Shown piece after piece: positions 1 to 6,404 of a stretch of 6,976 bases of DNA (position 1 is the first letter of the stretch; every line of letters begins with the position of its first letter). Origin of the DNA: Prolixibacteraceae bacterium (GTDB taxonomy: Bacteria > Bacteroidota > Bacteroidia > Bacteroidales > Prolixibacteraceae); the NCBI GenBank assembly GCA_003537645.1, contig DPRM01000150.1, forward strand, positions 29,663 through 36,638, written 5' to 3'. The notes beneath the pieces were generated by a model. That model ran no database searches. It saw only the letters and a list, made by a program, of their open reading frames with translations, and had not been told where the DNA came from. Both the position numbers and the translations under genes were made by a program.

Positions 1-192
1 TTTGTTGCTTCACTTTCAGGAGAAAAGAAAGAAGTGAACCTGCTACCCTACCACAAAATTGCCCAGACGAAGTACCAGAAATTAGGCAGACCGGAAGATT
101 TTCAGCTTCTGGAAGAACCGACCAAAGATGCTCAATTGCAAGCCTTGAATATTTTTCAGGAATACGGTATTGTGGCAAGTATTGGCGGATAA
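1..192 (+). CDS. Glycyl-radical enzyme activating protein (radical SAM), C-terminal fragment
   Basis: Partial gene, truncated by the left window edge. Reading frame 1 is open from base 1 to TAA at 190-192 and encodes the last 63 residues. Activases of this family use S-adenosylmethionine and a 4Fe-4S cluster to place the glycyl radical on pyruvate formate-lyase-type enzymes. Seen here: the C-terminal hallmark VNLLPYHKIAQTKYQKLGR (conserved 'LLPYH...KY..LG' segment) and the ending YGIVASIGG, which matches the usual '(G)L.v.IGG' C-terminus. The CxxxCxxC radical SAM motif lies outside the window, so the catalytic part cannot be checked. The partner glycyl-radical enzyme is not visible and would probably lie to the left. 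The gene ends 28 bp before the convergent DUF3788 gene. Family assignment is fairly sure; which glycyl-radical enzyme it activates is unknown. Confidence 0.83.
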   Translation, partial: FVASLSGEKKEVNLLPYHKIAQTKYQKLGRPEDFQLLEEPTKDAQLQALNIFQEYGIVASIGG

Positions 193-220
193 AACTAATC
201 TTTTGCTTTGGTGGACAGGA

Positions 221-643
221 TCATTTGATTTTGGATTTCAACTCAATCAATTTCAACACATTCTCCAAATCTTCGTCCGTACGCATTTCGATAGAAATAG
301 CGCGGAGCTTCCCGTAACGTTTGGCATTCTTAAACTCTTCCTTTATGTTTTCAGCAAGGGTACTTGCAAGTAAAACAGGTTCTGCTTTATCGCCAAACCA
401 AAAACTTACCCGGAAAGTATCCTTGATGACACCGATCCAGTAAAGTGTATTTTTCTTCCGGAGTGCCCGGTACAACCAGCTCTTGCCATCGTTGTAAAAC
501 CGCCATTCTTCAGCAATATCGAAATGCTTATCGTACAAATAATCGACTAACTGTTCCCAATAAACACTGTTTTCACCGATTATTGAAAAGATCAATTCCT
601 CTGTGGGTCGTACATTTGGATCGGTCAATACGATGGGTTCCAT
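221..643 (-). CDS. DUF3788 domain-containing protein
   Basis: A 140-residue soluble protein with no signal peptide or membrane segment. The whole length looks like one DUF3788 domain, a family of unknown function found in Bacteroidota and Firmicutes. Features seen: N-terminal helix-rich part with LTDPNVRPTEE (6-16), EEWRFYNDGKSWLYRALRKKNTLYWIG (45-71, the 'EW.fY....W...l..k..tl' core), the strand FRVSFWFGDKA (77-87), AKRYGKLRAISIEM (107-120) and a final helix DLENVLKLIELK (125-136). No catalytic residues are known for the family and I infer none. ATG at 643-641 is the natural start, since conserved sequence begins right after it; there is no clear ribosome binding site, as is usual in this phylum. 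It lies downstream of queA in the same orientation, but a strong terminator separates the two, so it is probably its own transcription unit. It converges with the activase gene. Confidence 0.85.
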   Translation of the reverse strand: MEPIVLTDPNVRPTEELIFSIIGENSVYWEQLVDYLYDKHFDIAEEWRFYNDGKSWLYRALRKKNTLYWIGVIKDTFRVSFWFGDKAEPVLLASTLAENIKEEFKNAKRYGKLRAISIEMRTDEDLENVLKLIELKSKIK

Positions 644-688
644 AAGTTTCTGATTTAATGTTGATCTGTCTAAAGTTTTACTAAGTTA

Positions 689-721
689 CAAAGATTATAA
701 GGAAAGAAAAATCCCCGACAA
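689..721 (-). promoter_or_regulatory. Weak candidate promoter for the DUF3788 gene
   Basis: Minus-strand sequence AATCTTTG (696-689) differs by one base from the Bacteroidota -7 element TAnnTTTG. A TTG (721-719) lies 22 bp upstream, near the expected -33 position. The upstream box would lie inside the loop and stem of the queA terminator. A promoter somewhere in this spacer is expected because the terminator isolates the gene, but this exact placement is only a guess from a degenerate motif. Confidence 0.22.
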
Positions 722-740
722 CTTTTGCTGACGGGGATTT
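704..740 (-). terminator. Rho-independent terminator after queA
   Basis: On the minus strand a 9-bp perfect stem AAATCCCCG / CGGGGATTT (740-732 with 717-709) encloses a further CAGC/GTTG helix, separated by a T-T mismatch and closed by an AAAA loop. It runs directly into a U-rich tract (ATTTTTCTTTCC in DNA form). It begins 20 bp after the queA stop codon and marks the end of the yfhO-ftsX-DUF3098-truB-queA cluster. On the plus strand the hairpin also forms, but the T run starts about 10 nt after the stem and no plus-strand gene needs it. Confidence 0.88.
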
Positions 741-759
741 CGTATCGTATTTTTTCGTT

Positions 760-1809
760 TTACAGAATCAACATAGCATCGCCATAAGTTCCGAAACGGT
801 ATTTTTCTTTGATTGCCTCTTTGTAAGCTTTCATCAGATGATCGTATCCGGCAAATCCGGCAGCCATCATCTGCAAAGTCGAAAGTGGCAAATGGAAATT
901 AGTGATCATTCGGTTGGCCACACTAAAATCGTAAGGAGGGAAAATGAACTTGTTGGTCCAGCCTTCATACGGTTTTAAGTGTCCCTGTGTCGAAACCGAA
1001 CTTTCGATGGTGCGCATAACTGTAGTACCCACGGCACAAATGTTTTTACGCGAATCTTTTGCTTCATTAACAATATTACAGGCTTCTTCCGAAATCCAGA
1101 TTTGCTCGGAATCCATTTTGTGTTTGGTCAGATCTTCCACATCAACGCTTCTGAAATTTCCCAGCCCAACATGAAGTGTAACATAACTGAAATTTACACC
1201 GACAATTTCCAGACGTTTCATCAGTTCACGGCTAAAATGCAGTCCTGCAGTTGGGGCAGCCACAGCGCCTTCGTGCTTGGCAAAAATGGTTTGATAACGA
1301 TCCTTATCCTCGGGAGTAACCGTACGTTTAATGAATTTTGGAAGCGGAGTTTCGCCTAAACCATAAAGTGTTTTCTTGAATTCGTCGTAAGGACCATCGA
1401 ATAAAAACCGGAGAGTACGACCTCTCGAAGTTGTATTGTCGATTACTTCAGCCACGAGCAAATCGTCTTCGCCAAAATACAATTTATTGCCGATACGGAT
1501 TTTGCGGGCCGGATCGACCAGCACATCCCACAAACGCTGTTCGCGGTTCAGCTCGCGAAGCAAGAAAACTTCGATTTCAGCGCCGGTTTTTTCCTTGTTG
1601 CCATAAAGACGGGCAGGAAAAACCTTGGTATCATTGAAAATCAATACGTCTTTGTCTCCAAAATATTCAACAATGTCTTTAAAAATCCTGTGTTCAATTT
1701 TTCCGGTTGCACGATGCAGCACCAATAATTTCGACTCATCTCTGTTTGCGGCAGGATGCAATGCGATTAATTCTTCCGGCAAATCGAATTTAAACTTTGA
1801 TAACTTCAT
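760..1809 (-). CDS. queA: S-adenosylmethionine:tRNA ribosyltransferase-isomerase QueA
   Basis: QueA transfers and isomerises the ribosyl part of S-adenosylmethionine onto 7-aminomethyl-7-deazaguanine at wobble position 34 of tRNAs with GUN anticodons, giving epoxyqueuosine, the penultimate step of queuosine synthesis in the cytoplasm. The 349 residues are normal full length. Family signatures seen: FKFDLPEELIALHPAANRD (6-24), LIFNDTKVFPARL (56-68), RYQTIFAKHEGAVAAPTAGL (171-190) followed by HF, TLHVGLGNFRSV (211-222), VGTTVMRTIES (260-270), TNFHLPLSTLQMM (303-315) and the C-terminal YRFGTYGDAMLIL (337-349). Start ATG at 1809-1807 fits the usual N-terminus 'MKLS.F.F.LP'. It follows truB by 96 bp with no terminator between them and is closed by the hairpin at 704-740, so it is probably the last gene of the operon. 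No preQ1-type riboswitch is evident in the upstream gap. Bacteroidota often also carry a longer QueA-like paralogue; the length and motifs here favour the true enzyme. Confidence 0.97.
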   Translation of the reverse strand: MKLSKFKFDLPEELIALHPAANRDESKLLVLHRATGKIEHRIFKDIVEYFGDKDVLIFNDTKVFPARLYGNKEKTGAEIEVFLLRELNREQRLWDVLVDPARKIRIGNKLYFGEDDLLVAEVIDNTTSRGRTLRFLFDGPYDEFKKTLYGLGETPLPKFIKRTVTPEDKDRYQTIFAKHEGAVAAPTAGLHFSRELMKRLEIVGVNFSYVTLHVGLGNFRSVDVEDLTKHKMDSEQIWISEEACNIVNEAKDSRKNICAVGTTVMRTIESSVSTQGHLKPYEGWTNKFIFPPYDFSVANRMITNFHLPLSTLQMMAAGFAGYDHLMKAYKEAIKEKYRFGTYGDAMLIL

Positions 1810-1905
1810 TCTACTTATAGTGTTAGTAATTTTTTATTCCTGTGTATCTTCTTCCCAAAACCATCAGTTAGTTTCGTTGCAGAACCGCCTTATACGGAAC
1901 ACTTT

Positions 1906-2619
1906 TCAATTGGTTTCGTTTGGTGTCAATTTTTCCAGAAATTTTTTCAAATCCCAGGCATCTTCCAACTTTAAATCGCCAATCCGTGTGCGGCATAAAC
2001 CAACAAGGTACGCTCCTGAATTAAGCGCTATTCCTAAATCGCGGGCCAGCGAACGAATATAAGTTCCTTTGCTGCATACAATCCGTAGTACGATTTGGTC
2101 GTTTGAAAAGTTTAGAACTTCAAGTTCGGAGATGGTAATTTTTTTTGGTTGAAGCACAATATCATTGCCTTTGCGGGCATGTTCGTACGCGCGTTTCCCC
2201 TCAATTTTTACAGCGCTGAAAATAGGCGGTACCTGATCAATCTCGCCCTTAAAATTTTTCAGAGTGCTTTCAATAAACTCCAAAGTCAGATGGTCAGTAG
2301 GAAAAGTCGCGTCTTCAGCTGTTTCCAGATCGAATGAAGGAGTTGTTGCCCCAAGTTTAATGGTTGCCACATATTCCTTTTCTTTTGCCTGAATCAGATC
2401 TATATTCTTGGTTTCCTTGCCGGTACAAACAATCATTAATCCGGTAGCTTTGGGATCGAGAGTTCCGGCATGGCCGACTTTCAGTTTTTTAACACCGGTT
2501 GCCCGACACAAGAAATTCCTCAATTTCCGAACAAGGTCAAATGATGTCCAATCCAATTCTTTATCGAACAAAAGGATTTCACCCTTTTGAAAATCAAACT
2601 CCTCAAAGGATTTTTCCAT
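1906..2619 (-). CDS. truB: tRNA pseudouridine(55) synthase TruB
   Basis: TruB isomerises uridine 55 to pseudouridine in the T-loop of tRNAs. The 237 residues cover the catalytic domain only: the C-terminal PUA domain of longer TruB proteins (over 300 residues in E. coli) is absent, as is common in Bacteroidota. Motifs seen: LLFDKELDWTSFDLVRKLR (16-34), VGHAGTLDPKATGLMIVCTG (48-67) with the catalytic Asp55, FKGEIDQVPPIFSAVKIEGK (123-142) followed by RAY with the conserved Tyr145, and CSKGTYIRSLARDLG (182-196) followed by GAYLVGLCRTRIG (202-214). The conserved 'LD.....D.V..lr' N-terminus supports ATG at 2619-2617; an AGG lies directly before it, too close to be a normal ribosome binding site. 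It sits 42 bp after the DUF3098 gene and 96 bp before queA, and is probably in the same transcript. In related genomes uppP is commonly found just upstream; it is missing here. Confidence 0.96.
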   Translation of the reverse strand: MEKSFEEFDFQKGEILLFDKELDWTSFDLVRKLRNFLCRATGVKKLKVGHAGTLDPKATGLMIVCTGKETKNIDLIQAKEKEYVATIKLGATTPSFDLETAEDATFPTDHLTLEFIESTLKNFKGEIDQVPPIFSAVKIEGKRAYEHARKGNDIVLQPKKITISELEVLNFSNDQIVLRIVCSKGTYIRSLARDLGIALNSGAYLVGLCRTRIGDLKLEDAWDLKKFLEKLTPNETN

Positions 2620-2661
2620 CCTGAAACACTAAATTTATATTAAGACTTTGTTAACCGGCAG

Positions 2662-2913
2662 TTATTTGCCTGATTTTGGTTTTTTCATAATGGCATAAAT
2701 CTCGAAAAGGAAGCCAAATAGAACCACCATCGGGGCGAGGGTTATACGACGGAAACTGAATATTTCAGGATTAAAAACCGATGGATCATTACTTTTTCCG
2801 CCAGTCATTAAAATAAAGCCAACAATGATGATTGCCAGACCGATAAGCATCAGTTTCAGGTTTTCTTTTCCCAAAGCAAAACCTTCCATATTATCAAAAT
2901 ATTTCTTTTCCAT
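2662..2913 (-). CDS. DUF3098 small membrane protein downstream of ftsX
   Basis: A protein of 83 residues from the ATG at 2913-2911. An in-frame TTG at 2934-2932 would add seven residues (MRKISNK), but the ATG copy (MEKKYFDNMEGFALGKEN) fits the family better. It matches DUF3098: the N-terminal FALGKEN, a first membrane helix (about KLMLIGLAIIIVGFILM), the loop GGKSNDPSVFNPEIFSFRR, then a second helix (ITLAPMVVLFGFLFEIYAIM) and a short basic tail KKPKSGK. The NPEIFSFRRITLAP segment is the strongest family signature. No function is known to me. The family is typically encoded directly after ftsX in Bacteroidota, as here (50 bp after the ftsX stop), so a role near FtsX or in the envelope is a guess by context only. 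The two helices with a short loop suggest an inner-membrane hairpin; the basic tail favours both ends being cytoplasmic. Confidence 0.9.
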   Translation of the reverse strand: MEKKYFDNMEGFALGKENLKLMLIGLAIIIVGFILMTGGKSNDPSVFNPEIFSFRRITLAPMVVLFGFLFEIYAIMKKPKSGK

Positions 2914-2963
2914 CTTGTTCGAAATTTTGCGCAAAGTTAGCTGAAAACTTTAAAGTGTAGAAA

Positions 2964-3845
2964 CTAATAAAATAATTCGTCGAATTTTAGCCGCAGGAAC
3001 TTGTTTACTGCGAAATAAGTCGAACTCCACGAAATGAGCACTCCCAAAACTAAATCGGCGAGAAATACGATTCCGAATATTTTGAAATCTTCCATGTCAA
3101 CAATTCCTTTGATCTCGCTGGAATAAGAATACATCAGGATAAACAAAAGCAAATTGGCGGCAAATGCTCCTGCAATTCCGTAAACCACACTTCGTTTAAT
3201 AAAGGGAGCCCTGATAAACCTGTCGGTAGCACCAACAAGCAACATGGTGTTGATAATGAACCGCTGCGAATAAATCGAAATCCGGATGGTATTATTGATG
3301 AGTGCCGAGAATATAAAAAGGAGTAATCCGGAGAAAAAAACAAGGATAAACCCGATCTTTTTTACATTCTCGTTGATGATATTCACAATATCGCGCTGAA
3401 ACAAAACTTCTTTCACCTGTGGATATTCCATGAACTTTTTTTCCAGAACCACCAGTTTCTCAGGCGTAGCGTATTCAGCAAATAATTTTACATCGATTGA
3501 CGATAACAGCGGATTATAACCCAAAAAACCGGTAAAATCCTCGCCCAGTTCAGCTTTCAGTCTTTCTGCCGCAGTTTCCTTGTCGATGTACTCCACCGAC
3601 TTTACAAAATCGGTCGATTTCAGCGCTTTCTGTAAATCCGAAATTTCCGACTCCTGAACTCCTTCATTGAGTACCAGCGTGAAGCCAATGTTTTCGCGAA
3701 CATATTGCGCAAGTCGTTCGGCATTCAGCAATACCAGTCCTAACATCCCTATCAGGAATAAAACCATTGATATACTGACGGTTGAAGTCAGATAGGATTT
3801 AAAAATTCGTTTTTTAAGCTTTTGAGGCTGCGATTTGCCTGCCAT
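2964..3845 (-). CDS. ftsX: Cell division protein FtsX (ABC-transporter-like permease)
   Basis: FtsX is the integral membrane partner of the ATPase FtsE; in other bacteria the pair signals from the division ring to peptidoglycan hydrolases across the inner membrane. The 293 residues show the standard layout: basic cytoplasmic N-terminus (1-22), membrane helix 1 (about 23-40), a large extracytoplasmic domain (about 41-163), then three helices (about 164-184, 218-239, 255-277). Between helices 2 and 3 lies the family signature INNTIRISIYSQRFIINTML followed by LVGATDRFIRAPFIKRS (183-219). ATG at 3845-3843 overlaps the TAA of the upstream yfhO-like gene by one base (TAATG), and the purine-rich AAAGAAGAA just before it may act as a ribosome binding site, so translation is probably coupled. 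ftsE is not next to it; in Bacteroidota it is commonly elsewhere. DUF3098 follows after 50 bp (counted to its ATG). Confidence 0.96.
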   Translation of the reverse strand: MAGKSQPQKLKKRIFKSYLTSTVSISMVLFLIGMLGLVLLNAERLAQYVRENIGFTLVLNEGVQESEISDLQKALKSTDFVKSVEYIDKETAAERLKAELGEDFTGFLGYNPLLSSIDVKLFAEYATPEKLVVLEKKFMEYPQVKEVLFQRDIVNIINENVKKIGFILVFFSGLLLFIFSALINNTIRISIYSQRFIINTMLLVGATDRFIRAPFIKRSVVYGIAGAFAANLLLFILMYSYSSEIKGIVDMEDFKIFGIVFLADLVLGVLISWSSTYFAVNKFLRLKFDELFY

Positions 3846-6322
3846 TATTCTTCTTTTTTAAATTTAAAAACATAAACCAGATATCCGGCAATGGCTAAAA
3901 GTAACAAGATTGAACTACCCAGCGAAATTTTATTTCCGGTGTAATACGAAACAGGTTCAAATTTAAACTCGATCTGGTGTTTCCCTGCCGGAACAACCAT
4001 TGCACGTAGCACAAAATTGGCCTGAATGTGATTGGTTTCCTTGCCGTCGATAAAACTTTTCCATCCTTTCGGATAATAAATTTCGGAGAAAACTGCCAAC
4101 TGCGAACCTCCGTTAACCGAAGCTTCGTATTTCAGGTAATTGGGTTTGTATTCTGTCAGTTTTATTTCCCCTTCTCCTGAACCGGATTTGAAACCATCCA
4201 ATTCATTTTCGAAGCGTTTATTCACGATGGCAGTCGATTTCGGATCAAAGTTCTTCAGCGAAGTCACCTCCTGATCGGCACTTTCGACTATTTTAACTTC
4301 CTTCACCAGCCATGCATTACCCATAGCAAACGGATTTTCGAGCGGCGCATTGTTCGGATCCAAAATATAGTATTTGGCATTCAGCATGTTAATTACCGGC
4401 AAATTGTTCATCACCGAATCAATCGGCGAGCCTTGTTTAAATCCCGCAATCAGGTTTTGTATTTCAGGAGTAATGCCATAATTAATCAGCTCGTTGTATC
4501 GTTTCATTTTGGCTCCGTGATAACCTCCCAAGGACTTATGAAAATACGAAGTTCGTGCATCGTTAAACGGATTTTGCAGATTCAGAACCCTGTAATACAA
4601 ATCCTTATCTTTCAAAATCTCGTTGTCAACCGGCATTTTCTGGAATGGGACAGCCACTTCTTTTTTCGAAGTAAAATGTCCGTTGTTGAAATATTTTTTA
4701 TTAACCGGCCACATATCGATCATCACCAGCGCAACCCATAAAACAATGGCATACTGCGCTTTAATTTTCTGATTCCAGTAAGCCCACAAACCTGCTGCTG
4801 CCAATGCAACAAAAATAAATGTGCGGAATGCATCCATCCGAAGAGCGCTCTGGCGGTCCGACATCAAAGCATCGATAAACTGTTGGGGATATCCGGCCTG
4901 AACGTATTGCACGTCGGTATTTCCGGTGAAGCTACCTGCAATTCCGGGTAAAATGGCAAAAATAAGAGCAAGGCCACCGGTAATACCGAATGAATATTTC
5001 AGCCCTTTCATAAATTCGGCATCGCTTATTTTTCGCTGATAAACTTCTTTTATGGCTAAAACTCCGAGTAATGCCATGGAAAATTGCTGAATGACAATGA
5101 TATTCTTTACGTCCCTGAATTTGTTGTATCCTGGGAAAAAGTCGAGCATCAGATTGGTCAAAACAGAGAAATTTTTGCCCAGCGACAAAAGCAGCGAAAA
5201 GACAAACACCGCCAGAAGCCACCATTTGTCTTTACCTTTTACGATGAACAAGCCAAGTACAAACAAAAAGCACAATACAGCACCAAAATAGAATGGCGCC
5301 CCAGAAATTGGCTGACTTCCCCAATACATCGGCATTCCGCCTTCAACAATCTTTTTCGCGTTGGTTGCGCCCTGCGATTCAGCTAAAAATTTGTACGTTT
5401 CGGAGCTTGTGCCCAAAGGTTCGCTCATTCCTCCGCCTTTGAACCGTGGAATAAAAGCGGTCATGGCTTCACCCAAATCGTAACTGTAATCAAGAATATA
5501 ATCCTGATCGAGTCCGCTGGTTTTACTCTCGTTGTTGAGGGTTAATTCAGACTGGCCCCGCATCGAATATTTTCCGTATTCGTAGGTGGTGTATAAACGC
5601 GAAAAGTTGGTGCCGACAGCAAAAAGCGCTGCAATAATCAGCAGAACGGCTGTTTTTGCAAAATCGGGCAAAGTTTTTTCTTTGATGGCAAAAACCAGGT
5701 AAGTGATTCCCAGAATCAGTACCAGAATAGCCACATAATAAGTCATTTGCAAGTGGTTGGCGCTTAGCATCCAGGTAAGACCCAGCGCAGCAATCAGGCT
5801 TCCGCCAATTTTATTTTTCCTGAAAGCGAATAAAATTCCGGCAACAACAAGCGACATGTAAGTTAGCGCATGAGCTTTGGTCAAATGGCCGGTTACCATC
5901 ACAACAAAAGTAAAAGTCATAAAACCATAAGCCAGGCTCGCCGCAAAGGCTGTCCAAACGCCAATGTCGAGCAAAAGGCACAATATAAAGAAAAACAAAA
6001 AGCTTAAAGTGAGTATCATTACCGGCTGCGAAATAGCAGTAATGGTTCGCTGAATTTTTGAAAACAACTCGCCCGGATACAGGGTAGAAGTAAGGTAAGC
6101 CGGCATTCCTGAAAACATATTATTCGACCAAAGCGCTTCTTTACCGGTAGCAGCGCGGTAATCCACAATTTCTTTGGCCATTCCTTTAAATTGGGTGCCA
6201 TCAGAACTTTGCAGCTTTTTCCCTTCCAGAACAGGAGAAAAATAAATGACACTGATTACCAGAAACAGAACAACAGCCAGTAATGCGGGCCCCGATTTTT
6301 TAAGAAGGTTTTTTGTATCCAT
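3845..6322 (-). CDS. YfhO family multi-spanning membrane protein (putative GT-C-type glycosyltransferase)
   Basis: An 825-residue inner-membrane protein of the YfhO family. Layout: short basic N-terminus, membrane helix at about 11-30, a long first extracytoplasmic loop (about 31-98) containing SSDGTQFKGM with Asp41, about ten more hydrophobic helices between 99 and 540, and a soluble C-terminal domain (about 541-800) ending in a last helix (about 801-819) and the basic/acidic tail FKFKKEE. The C-terminal block SEIYYPKGWKSFIDGKE (746-762) with NFVLRAMVVPAGKHQIEFKF (769-788) is the clearest family mark. In Gram-positive bacteria YfhO proteins glycosylate lipoteichoic acid using undecaprenyl-linked sugar; with no teichoic acid expected here, the acceptor is unknown. 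An acidic residue in the first loop is typical of GT-C enzymes, so Asp41 is a candidate catalytic residue by inference. ATG at 6322-6320 has no Shine-Dalgarno. It overlaps ftsX by one base and is divergent from a flippase gene. Confidence 0.9.
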   Translation of the reverse strand: MDTKNLLKKSGPALLAVVLFLVISVIYFSPVLEGKKLQSSDGTQFKGMAKEIVDYRAATGKEALWSNNMFSGMPAYLTSTLYPGELFSKIQRTITAISQPVMILTLSFLFFFILCLLLDIGVWTAFAASLAYGFMTFTFVVMVTGHLTKAHALTYMSLVVAGILFAFRKNKIGGSLIAALGLTWMLSANHLQMTYYVAILVLILGITYLVFAIKEKTLPDFAKTAVLLIIAALFAVGTNFSRLYTTYEYGKYSMRGQSELTLNNESKTSGLDQDYILDYSYDLGEAMTAFIPRFKGGGMSEPLGTSSETYKFLAESQGATNAKKIVEGGMPMYWGSQPISGAPFYFGAVLCFLFVLGLFIVKGKDKWWLLAVFVFSLLLSLGKNFSVLTNLMLDFFPGYNKFRDVKNIIVIQQFSMALLGVLAIKEVYQRKISDAEFMKGLKYSFGITGGLALIFAILPGIAGSFTGNTDVQYVQAGYPQQFIDALMSDRQSALRMDAFRTFIFVALAAAGLWAYWNQKIKAQYAIVLWVALVMIDMWPVNKKYFNNGHFTSKKEVAVPFQKMPVDNEILKDKDLYYRVLNLQNPFNDARTSYFHKSLGGYHGAKMKRYNELINYGITPEIQNLIAGFKQGSPIDSVMNNLPVINMLNAKYYILDPNNAPLENPFAMGNAWLVKEVKIVESADQEVTSLKNFDPKSTAIVNKRFENELDGFKSGSGEGEIKLTEYKPNYLKYEASVNGGSQLAVFSEIYYPKGWKSFIDGKETNHIQANFVLRAMVVPAGKHQIEFKFEPVSYYTGNKISLGSSILLLLAIAGYLVYVFKFKKEE

Positions 6323-6352
6323 ATTATTTTACAGGAGTGTATTATTAATTCG

Positions 6353-6375
6353 TATTTTCGTGCGAAGCAAAAATA
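6353..6375. promoter_or_regulatory. Inverted repeat of promoter -7-like boxes between yfhO-like and flippase genes
   Basis: TATTTTCG on the plus strand (6353-6360) and TATTTTTG on the minus strand (6375-6368) form a 7-of-8 inverted repeat around a 7-bp centre. The minus copy matches the Bacteroidota -7 consensus TAnnTTTG exactly and would start transcription about 40 bp before the yfhO-like ATG. The plus copy has one mismatch and would start about 40 bp before the flippase ATG. No clear -33 TTTG is seen for either; TTTAG (minus, 19 bp upstream) and TTTTA (plus, about 21 bp upstream) are the nearest. The minus-strand promoter call is moderately likely, the plus-strand one weak. Confidence 0.4.
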
Positions 6376-6404
6376 AACCTTTTTAAGTCAATAACTAAAA
6401 ATTA

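Noticed and set aside
193..220. Bidirectional terminator between the convergent activase and DUF3788 genes
   Set aside because: I looked for a stem on both strands in this 28-bp gap and its flanks and found no convincing inverted repeat or T run.
445..645. Plus-strand reading frame antisense to the DUF3788 gene
   Set aside because: The minus-strand frame carries clear DUF3788 conservation; the opposite frame is Cys/Arg/His-rich with no domain.
979..1359. Plus-strand reading frame of 126 codons antisense to queA
   Set aside because: Entirely inside the well-supported queA gene on the other strand, with no family resemblance; a shadow frame.
1823..1864. Tiny minus-strand reading frame (13 codons, MVLGRRYTGIKNY) just upstream of queA, starting at the second TGA as TGATG
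   Set aside because: Too short to judge, no sign of a regulated leader such as codon runs or alternative hairpins, and no ribosome binding site.
1881..1897. Possible hairpin after truB (CCG...CGG)
   Set aside because: Only a 3-bp core stem and no T run, so not a terminator; truB and queA are more likely co-transcribed.
1625..2062. Plus-strand reading frame of 145 codons opposite the start of queA and the end of truB
   Set aside because: It lies antisense to two certain genes, its product has no recognisable domain and looks like low-complexity Ser/Asn/Phe-rich shadow translation.
2620..2661. Possible internal promoter before truB (TAAATTTA on the minus strand)
   Set aside because: One mismatch to the -7 consensus and no upstream TTTG/TTG at a suitable distance; the region is simply AT-rich.
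2914..2934. TTG as the start of the DUF3098 gene
   Set aside because: The ATG 21 bp downstream gives the usual length and N-terminus for the family, and no better ribosome binding site precedes the TTG.
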